DNA from: Portulaca oleracea
Taxonomy: Eukaryota; Streptophyta; Magnoliopsida; Caryophyllales; Portulacaceae
Reading direction: 5' to 3'
Length of the DNA stretch: 64,000 nucleotides
NCBI GenBank assembly: GCA_029582165.1
Contig: CM055890.1
Location: 2,212,044 to 2,276,043 of the forward strand
The translations under genes and the position numbers were made by a program. The notes beneath the pieces are model-generated. The model was not told where the DNA came from, did no database searches, and worked only from the letters and a program-made list of their open reading frames with translations. Shown here piece after piece: positions 56,603 through 64,000 of this stretch (positions are counted from its first letter, which is position 1; each line of letters starts with the position of its first letter).

Positions 56603-58713
56603 TTCCTCCCAAGTTGAGAAAAGTTTGTCCTCAAACTTGGAAGGTTTTCCCCTTCAGAATAATATGGCCTAAATGATATACACCAAGAATAGTATGGCCT
56701 CAAGGACATTGATCAGTCTCCAAAAGTGTCAACTTCAATCTGGATCATTCCAAGGACCTCAAAGGGACCTTTAGCTCTTGGAACCAACTTCCCTTTCGTC
56801 TTGGATCGAAATCTCTCTTTCTTTAGGTAGATCCAAACAAGATCTCTTGGGAGAAAACCAATCTTCTTCTTTCTCTTGTGAGCAAAATCATTAAACTTAG
56901 CTTCCTTCTTCCGTTCGACTGAAACTCATATTTTGGAGGTAAACCAGGGGGATTTTCTTCTGGAAACACATAAGGATAGTGTCCCAACGGATAGGTAAGT
57001 AATGGATGGTTATTTGAGCGGCTAAGTTTTGTGGCTAAAAACTTGGGATGTTTAGTAATTAAAGGGGTAACCAAACCAGGTTCAAAAACCAAATGCTCAT
57101 TGGGTATAACAAGCTGGATCGGTTTCAAAGGAGTGAGGTTAGTCTTTCTGTGGATGGATACAAAAGGATAGTCATCAGTTCTTCTCTTGTTGAATAGGAA
57201 GTTATTTAGTATGAGGGTTTGTGTGGGGCTTATGGGGTTGTTTTGTTGGCTAATGACAGTAGTGGTTTGAGTGGTGGGGTGATGGTTGGATTAATGATGA
57301 ACCAGGGTTGGTAAGGAATGTGCAAATCAGTGCTTGACTGTCTGAAGGGCCTCAAGACAGAACAATTGACAATTTGAGCAAAAGGATATGCGACATAGAT
57401 GCTTCTCTTGCTAAATATGGTGAAGGTATGACACGACAATGTGCCTCCTAGCACAACTTCCACAGTAAACATCTAAGGCATACTCCCCAATATAAAACAT
57501 ATGATCAAGGCTTTGACAACATTCCACACTAATCCACAACAAGCATGTTCAAGGCTCACCAAATCAAGATAATACGACTCCACTTCTTTTCCACTTTCTT
57601 GATTCAACCAAAGTTATATAATCAAGATAACCTTCTCAACACAACACCAAAGCACATGAAATTTCACAAAACATGCATTCATGAAACTCCAAAATATTCG
57701 CAAGTATTCTTCTTTCATGCCCATCAAAATAATGTAGTAAGAAAATTCTTGAGATCCCATACCTTGACCAAAATATTTGACACCAAGTAACTTGAAAAGG
57801 ATCAAGGCCGGAAATACTCCATTCCTCATATTTTGACCTTCTTCGCTTCCACCTCTTCCGCTTTGGTCTTCTTGTCACCTCCAAGTTCACCCATAGAAGT
57901 GACCTCGGTTGGAAATAAACCAACTCAACATTGAAGCCACTAGAAGCTTTATTCTCCATTCTCATCCTTGTAACACGCAAAGATGTCATGTCGTTCATCA
58001 TCACAAATTGAGGTTCAGATTCTGCCAAGGTCATTTGTTGACAGAACCCTAAGGTCGTCGACTGTGTCAATGACAGACAGTCCTCAACCTCCTCATCATA
58101 GAGAGGATCCTCCAAAAGTTCATTTACACACTCTTCTTCATCAAGATCCTCTACTTCCTCATCATATCTAGGATCTCTACCTCCTCTCCTGGATCCACTA
58201 AAGGGATTTTCCTCTTCTTCTTTCTCCTCTTCTTCCTCCTCGAACCCCATATAATCTTCTTCATCTTCATACACATCAAAATTAAGAGGGTGATTAAAAT
58301 CACCCTCGTGTTCATCCTTGTATTCTTCCTCTTGAGTCAAAGGTGGTTCAAATGACTTCTTCGAATAATAAATAAATTCACACAAATTTATCTCCAATTG
58401 TAACATCTTGATCTCACGCCTCAATCTCCTTTCCTCCTTCAAAATCAGATTCCTCTCTCGATATGAGGGCTTGCTGAAAGTCATGGCTGCTGAGTTTTTC
58501 TTTATTTATTTGGGGGGGGCTATGTATTTGGGTTGATTTGGGATGTGTTTAGGCTCAAGCGAATCAAAACTCACTCACCAAGATGCATGGTAGCTAGGTC
58601 GGATACTTCCTGAGGTGTTCCACTACTGCCCAACATAAAAAAAACTACACCAATAGCTCCCTCCAGGATGAAACTCGGCTCCTCCAAGATGAATCTCAGC
58701 TCTAATACCAAGT
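56603..58713 (-). pseudogene. Copy L interior, with the longest family-2 ORF
   Basis: An uninterrupted 282-codon ORF runs from ATG 58484 to 57636: the helix-prone N-terminus (RERNLILKEERRLRREIKML), a long acidic part with NPFSGSRRGGRDPRYDEEVE, then MNDMTSLRVTRMRMENKASS, the basic cluster RRPKRKRWKRRRSKYEEW near residue 210 and a hydrophobic C-terminus. It lacks capsid, zinc knuckle and any enzyme motif. Downstream are the rest of the unidentified segment, the pre-RT relic (57128-56823) and the integrase stub. Primer site at 58699-58710. If any protein of this family is made, this is the best candidate; function unknown. Confidence 0.6.
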
Positions 58714-60298
58714 TGATGTATGCAAGATCGCGATGATTAGAGTGATGACCTCACAAACACCAAGCTGACACACAACATTGGAATTCTGGGACCTCACAGT
58801 GAATAATCGAATGCAAAAAACTCCAAAACATAGGGTAATCAACAAGGATCAGATGGATGAAATGGGTGAGGTGTGAAATAAGATTGAAACAGCTAGAACA
58901 ACACGAATATCCTCCTTTAAGATAGAACTCGGTTCACCACGCACCCACTAACATAAAATGGATTGAAATGGATAATGAGGGATGGAAAATGCAGAAAATA
59001 AAGGATAGAATCAAGTGATTACCGATCACTATAGGCACACCATGACCAATTATCACAAGGGCATTAGACTTGACGACCTCAATGGATACAAGTGCACCAT
59101 CATCGAGATTACCAAGCTCTACATGCATCACAAGGATTGCCAAATCCTTGATACTGAAGTAGAATTAACGAAGGTAGATAGTTTAACGTCACTCACAAAC
59201 AAGAGGCTCAATAAGGCACTCAAAATCTCATATTTCATATCATCAAGTTGTTATTTACAATAACCTCACAGTGGGTATATATATAAACCCAGCTGAGATA
59301 TAGGAGTTTCTTGAGCAAGAAGAAAACGTCCTAAACTTGCTTAATTAAACTAACTACATAAAAATAAGATAATACGTAACTAACTAATGAAGCTACTAGA
59401 ACAATAGTAATGAGGGCTAATAAAAGCGTCACACATGGCATCTTCTATAACAATTGGAAGGCTCTAGAAACATCACACATTGCGCTTTCTTGTTGGAGCA
59501 GCATTCCTCATGTGGGCAAGGCTGGATAATCCCCTCATGAGCTAGAAGGACCTCAACAGCTCGAAAGTGACGTCTTCATAGAGGACCTCAATGACAAACA
59601 CCTCACTGAATTGGAAAGACCTCAACAACTCAGGAAGTAAAGTCAAAAGGCGCAAAATAGTCTTCCTTCAGTAGGGAACGTCCTTGGTCGTCCAAATTCT
59701 CAACAGATTCAAGATGGAGGTTCTTATTCGTATACTTAGATTGCATAGAAAATTAATGACCTCCAATAAGCAGAAGCTGATGCAACCCAAGTGAAAAGAC
59801 CAAAAGGACCTTGCTGAAACACCAAAAGACGAGCTAATCCCGAATGAGGTCCTCATGCACGTACCCAGATTGTAATAGTTGACCAGAATGCAAATGACCT
59901 CCAAATGGATCAACCATTGGCATTTAGGAAAGCTCAATAATAAACTTCCTTGGCATACAAAGTGAAGAGAAACACAAACCAAGTTGAAAAGAATAACCGG
60001 CTCTAAATAAACGTCCTCAATAAGAACAACCGGCTCCAGACAGACGTCCTCAATGCATGTCCAGAACGAGATAACTCAGTGGAACCCGAATGACCTTCGG
60101 ACCATGTAAGCTTGGACAATATGAACGACCTCCAAGGGACCAAATGTGAGTTAGGCCTCAATTCTGAAGTGTTGAGATAGTAAGGATGGCCTCATATAAT
60201 GTGAATGACCTTTAGTATTGACAAGGCTCATCTAGGGTTTATGGATGGCCTCAAAGCATGCTGACACCAAATAAGGTTGCGAGGGCTGATCTCCATCA
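58714..60298 (-). repeat. Family-2 LTR at the 5' end of copy L
   Basis: 1585 bp, TGATGTATGC to CTCCATCA. Heat-shock motifs degraded (GAAGCTACTAGAA near 59390). Confidence 0.9.
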
Positions 60299-60340
60299 TT
60301 CCTCCCAAGTTGAGAAAAGTTTGTCCTCAAACTTGGAAGT
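60299..60340 (-). other. PPT stub of a further copy, at an inverted junction
   Basis: TTCCTCCCAAGTTGAG and the TTTGTCCTCAAACTTGG hairpin show the 3' end of another minus-oriented interior. After 42 bp it joins plus-oriented LTR sequence. Confidence 0.75.
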
Positions 60341-61370
60341 TATACGAATAAGGATCTCCATCTTGAATCTGCTGTGAATTTGGACGACCAAGGACGTTCC
60401 CTACTGAAGGAAGACTATTTTGCGCCTATTGACTTTACTTCCTGAGTTGTTGAGATCTTTCCAATTCAGTGAGGTGTTTGTCATTGAGGTCCTCTATGAA
60501 GACGTCACTTTCGAGCTGTTGAGGTCCTTCCAGCTCGTGAGGTTTTTCTCCAGTCTTGCCCACGTGAGGAATGCTGCTCCAACAAGAAAGCGCCATGTGT
60601 GATGTTTCTAGAGCCTTCAATCGTTCTAGAAGCTTCATGAAGATGCCATTTGTGACGCTTTTGTTAGCCCTCATTACTATTGTTCTAGAAGCTTCGTTAG
60701 TTAGTTACATAATATCTTATTTTGATGAAATTAGTTTAATTAAGCAAGTTTAGGACGTTTTGTTTTTGCTCAAGAAACTCCTAATTAGATATCTCAGTTG
60801 GGTTTATATACATACCCACTGTGAGGTCATTGTAAATAACAACTTGATGATATGAAATGTGAGATTTTGAGTGCGTTATTGAGCCTCTTGTTTGTGAGTG
60901 ACGTTAAACTCTCAACCTTGGTTAATTCTACTTCAGTATCAAGGATTTGGCAATCCTTGTGGAGCGTGTAGAGCTTGGTAATCTTGATGGTGGTGCGCCT
61001 GTATCCATTGAGGTCGTCAAGTTCAATGCCCTTGTGATAATCGGTCATGGTGTGCCTGTAGTGATCGGTAATCACTTGATTCTATCCTTTATTTTCTGCA
61101 TTTTCCATCCCTCATTTTCCATTTCAATCCATTTGATGTTAGTGGGTGCGTGGGGAACCGGGTTGTAACTTGGAGGAGGTTAATCGTATTGTTCCAACTG
61201 TTTCGATCTTATTGTACACCTCACCCATTTCATGATCCTTGTTGATTACCCTCTGTTTTGGTGTTGTTTGCATTCGATTATTCACTGTGAGGTCCTAGAA
61301 TTCCAGTGTTGTGTGTCCGCTTGGTGTCTATGAGGTAATCACTCTGATCATCGCGACCTTGCACCCATCA
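60341..61370 (+). repeat. Partial family-2 LTR, plus orientation
   Basis: Corresponds to about 41254-42286 of the G LTR, from TATACGAATAAGG to GCACCCATCA. It has intact heat-shock motifs (about 60620-60640 and 60680-60695) and a TATA region. With 58714-59735 it forms an inverted repeat with ~1.02-kb arms. Confidence 0.88.
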
Positions 61371-61474
61371 ACTTGGTATTAGAGCTGAGTTTCATCCTGA
61401 AGGGAGTTATTTGTGTTGTTTTTGATGTTGGGCAGTAGTAGAACACCTCAGGATGTATCCGAGCTAGCTACCAT
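61371..61474 (+). other. Primer site and leader after the partial LTR
   Basis: TGGTATTAGAGC at 61374-61385, then GTTGGGCAGTAGTAGAACACC and GAGCTAGCTACCAT, as in the G leader. It breaks off at about 61474. Confidence 0.82.
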
Positions 61475-62062
61475 TGTTCAGTTGCGTATTTTGTGGTTTA
61501 AAGTAGGGTTGTCAGTCTCAGGGATGGGTGTCTGGTATTCTTAAGGTTTATGGTTTGTCATGAGTCTGCCCAATGCGGAAAGCAACAAATCAAGTAAAGT
61601 AAGCAATTAAAACTAATCCCAGGTATGCATCACATCAATCAACTACCAAAAAGCAATAAAAGCAAGTAATATAAAGCATAAAAACATGAAGCAAAGCAAG
61701 TAGCACTAAAACAATCAAGTAAGCTAGAGTAACCAAGCAATTGAAAACAAAGAAATTATACCTTTGATGACCTAAACTTCACTTGAATCCTTGACCTTGA
61801 GCTTCCTCCCGAACAAATACGAAAGCGTCAATTGGATTACTAAGAATCCTCAAATTCCCACTTGAGAGTGGAATTTGTGACCCTTAATCTTCCTCCTCAC
61901 TAAAAGTTGGATTGGATGTTTTTGTGGCTAAGCTAGAATAATCAAAACAAGAAATACTAAAAATGAAAGCATAAAATGGCAAGAGACAATGAAGAAAACT
62001 CTGAAAATGGATTGATTGAAAGTTGATTACAAAGTATCTTGAAGAATAAAATAATGAAAACC

Positions 62063-62096
<34 letters not shown>

Positions 62097-64000
62097 CAAC
62101 TTGAAAAGCATTGAAAGCTAATTAACAACAACTAAAAACTAGGTTAAAAGACTACTACTCATAAAAACACAGCTGAGAGTATATATATCGAGCCCAGTTT
62201 GTTACATAAAACGCAACATTTCAATCTCAGATTATACGCAGAAAATCAGAGTGACTCGGGCTTAGTCAAGCCCTTTGGAAAATGTCTTCTTGGCTGGTTT
62301 TCTTCGGTAGCATAGGCGATGGGCTCGGTCGAGTCGTGAGCGTGACTCGGTCGAGCCAACTCTCTAATTGCTCTTGACTTGGCCAAACTTCAGAGTTTCA
62401 TGGCGGCCCGCAGAGGCTTGACTCGCTCGAGCCAGAGGGTGACTCGGGCGAGTCAGCCTTTTGACTTTCGCTTCTCCTTGGCTCGGCTGATGTTTGCAAG
62501 TTGCATGCTTCAAGGCTCCTAGATGGTGGGCTCGGGCAAGCCAGGATATGACTCGGGCGAGTCATCCTACTTCCCTTCATGCTGCTGCTTCCTCTATTTG
62601 ATGAATTCTGCTCCGTTTTAGCTCCATCTTGGCTCAATCTCTCATTTTCCTATAACACTAGAAAAACCTCATAACTAACATGATATACGGGGTTAGAACA
62701 TGTAAAAAAATACCCTAATAAAGAGTAGAATTCGGCTCGAAACAAGATCGAACACCACTCACACACAAGGGTTTGCTCACCTCGAGCAAACTAAAAATAA
62801 AGAAAAAGACTAGAAAAAGAAAACTAAAACCCTAACTCATTTTCGCAGGAATAGGGGATGCATTTAGCACATGCATCAAGCCCTTTAAACCCCCCGGCAG
62901 CCCGGGTGGATGAGGTAGGTCTCGTGAGGGTTTATAGCAACTATACCCACAAAAGCCAAAGAAAAAGGAGAGAGGGAAAGTGAAAAACAAAACAAGTTTG
63001 AAACGAAAGAAAAGAAAGTTGCTCGTCTCATGAATCGAGTTCTTTCAATCAAGAAAACGATGCTAATCTTCCAAAAGGAACTGTTATGAGCATCTTACAT
63101 ACACCTAACTCGAACAACTGCCAATCTTAGGAGTTTTCGATCCCTTACACCTCATGTAAAGCTAAATCCCACTTGCGTAAAAGTTTAGAAAGTTCTAACT
63201 GATTCCGAACGACCCCAAAGACTCACGCCCGAGCTTAAAACAAGCGAACAACAGAAAATAAACAAGGAGTTGCCCTCCCCCGCATTTGGTCGCCCTTGGC
63301 TTGGTGAGGGCCGTAGGTGATGCAACGAAAGACCCCTCACTTTATTAACACTTCAAACTTTCTTTTTGGGTTGGATAATCCCAACAAAATTTTCTCTCTT
63401 GTTTTTTTTTTTTACTTTTTAATGGTCGGTATTAGCCTTATTTTCGGGAATTGGACGACCCAAAATGGGGTTTACCCTCCCAACACAGTCTTTTCCATTC
63501 ACATCTTCGTCGCGAATGATATAAAAGGAGGTTTAAGGGGTAATAGCGCCGTACCGCTAATATCGGGCCCGTGTAGGTTGGCTAAGTGTATGGTGGTTGA
63601 TGTCGTAAAGCCGACACACCCCACTTAATCAATTTATTTAACTTTGCTTTCTTTTTTTTTCTTTCTTTATTTTGCTTTTACTTTTGACTTTGTTTTTGCT
63701 TTTGCTATTTAGAAAAACAAGCTCAGACATGAATTCCTAGAATCTCCCAGTTTCAACCAGAACATAAAAAGGAAGAAATGGGATCTCACTAGACACTCAA
63801 TGAAAGGAATCTAATTAAGTAAGTCATGGCAATCACTCAAGAAAGGGTCGAAAATGCTCAAACCCAAGAAACGAAGCAATTGAAAACAAAGAAATTATAC
63901 CTTTGATGACCTAAACTTCAATTGAATCCTTGACCTTGAGCTTCCTCCCGAACAAATAAGAAAGCGTGAATTAGATTACTAAGAATCCTCAAATTCCCAC
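61475..64000. repeat. Unidentified non-coding repeat, continues past the window
   Basis: It starts TGTTCAGTTGCG right where the family-2 leader ends, so it may be another inserted element. A 127-bp direct repeat (61735-61861 and 63874-64000, about 97% alike) lies 2139 bp apart and is cut by the window end. No gag or pol motif is visible. A GA microsatellite is at 62064-62092 and short CTCG/CGAG palindromes at 62240-62570. The direct repeats could be part of long LTRs or of a tandem repeat. Confidence 0.45.
62064..62092. repeat. (GA)n microsatellite
   Basis: About 14 GA units. Confidence 0.95.

Larger units (their letters stand above)
49347..60340 (-). mobile_element. Head-to-tail array of family-2 elements, inverted relative to G
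   Basis: Read on the minus strand from right to left the order is: PPT stub, LTR (58714-60298), interior L, LTR (55019-56602), interior K, LTR fragment (52538-52947), interior J, deleted LTR (50017-50658), gag end of interior I. Neighbouring interiors share one LTR and no target duplications separate them. That is the pattern of unequal LTR recombination, not of separate insertions. Both outer ends are abrupt joins to plus-oriented family-2 sequence. Confidence 0.85.

Overview
This is a nuclear window from a flowering plant, probably a eudicot, and almost all of it is LTR-retrotransposon sequence. Only one resident gene is clear: the last three exons of a lipin-type phosphatidate phosphatase (PAH1/PAH2-like) on the + strand at 4077-6638. 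The plant assignment rests on that gene, on plant-type Ty3/gypsy polyproteins primed by initiator-Met tRNA, on hAT elements, and on a captured plant Y14 gene fragment. I cannot name the species.

Layout. 1-3778: a deleted Ty3 element (A, minus strand), its left LTR cut by the window edge, probably lying in an intron of the phosphatase gene. 3779-7270: phosphatase 3' end with a 5'-truncated LINE in its last intron. 7271-10661: intergenic DNA with a decayed exon, simple repeats and a non-autonomous hAT element (9439-10293). 10662-12758: a short non-autonomous LTR element (B) carrying a fragment of the exon-junction-complex gene Y14/RBM8A. 13126-14717: a solo LTR. 14718-15479: AT-rich DNA.

15480 onward is a nested stack. 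Element C (+) begins at 15480. It received a hAT element in gag (16978-17633), then three relatives of its own family: D (-, 18984-25808), E (-, 25817-32551) and F (+, 32714-39663). Element G, from a second family, interrupts C at 40690. Element H (-, 42439-47467), from a third family, lies inside G. Boundaries of D, E, F, H, B, the solo LTR and both hAT copies are supported by target-site duplications (those of E and H with one mismatch).

47468-61475 belongs to the second family, which is non-autonomous. Its copies keep a short acidic gag-like ORF, an unidentified segment and an integrase C-terminal stub, but no capsid, zinc knuckle, protease active site, reverse transcriptase or integrase core. 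The G copy runs into an inverted head-to-tail array (49347-60340, copies I, J, K, L sharing LTRs), which ends at a second inverted junction. 61475-64000 is another, unidentified non-coding repeat that continues past the window.

How the parts relate. C, D, E and F encode gag, a CCHC knuckle, protease, RT, RNase H and integrase, but every copy is broken by stops or frameshifts. Family-2 elements could only move with proteins supplied by relatives. The LTRs of family 2 and of H carry perfect heat-shock-element arrays, in family 2 just upstream of a TATA box, so a stress-inducible promoter is the most interesting regulatory prediction here. The most notable findings are the Y14-carrying element, the heat-shock-like LTRs, the non-autonomous family with its tandem/inverted array, and three same-family insertions within about 160 bp of one target.
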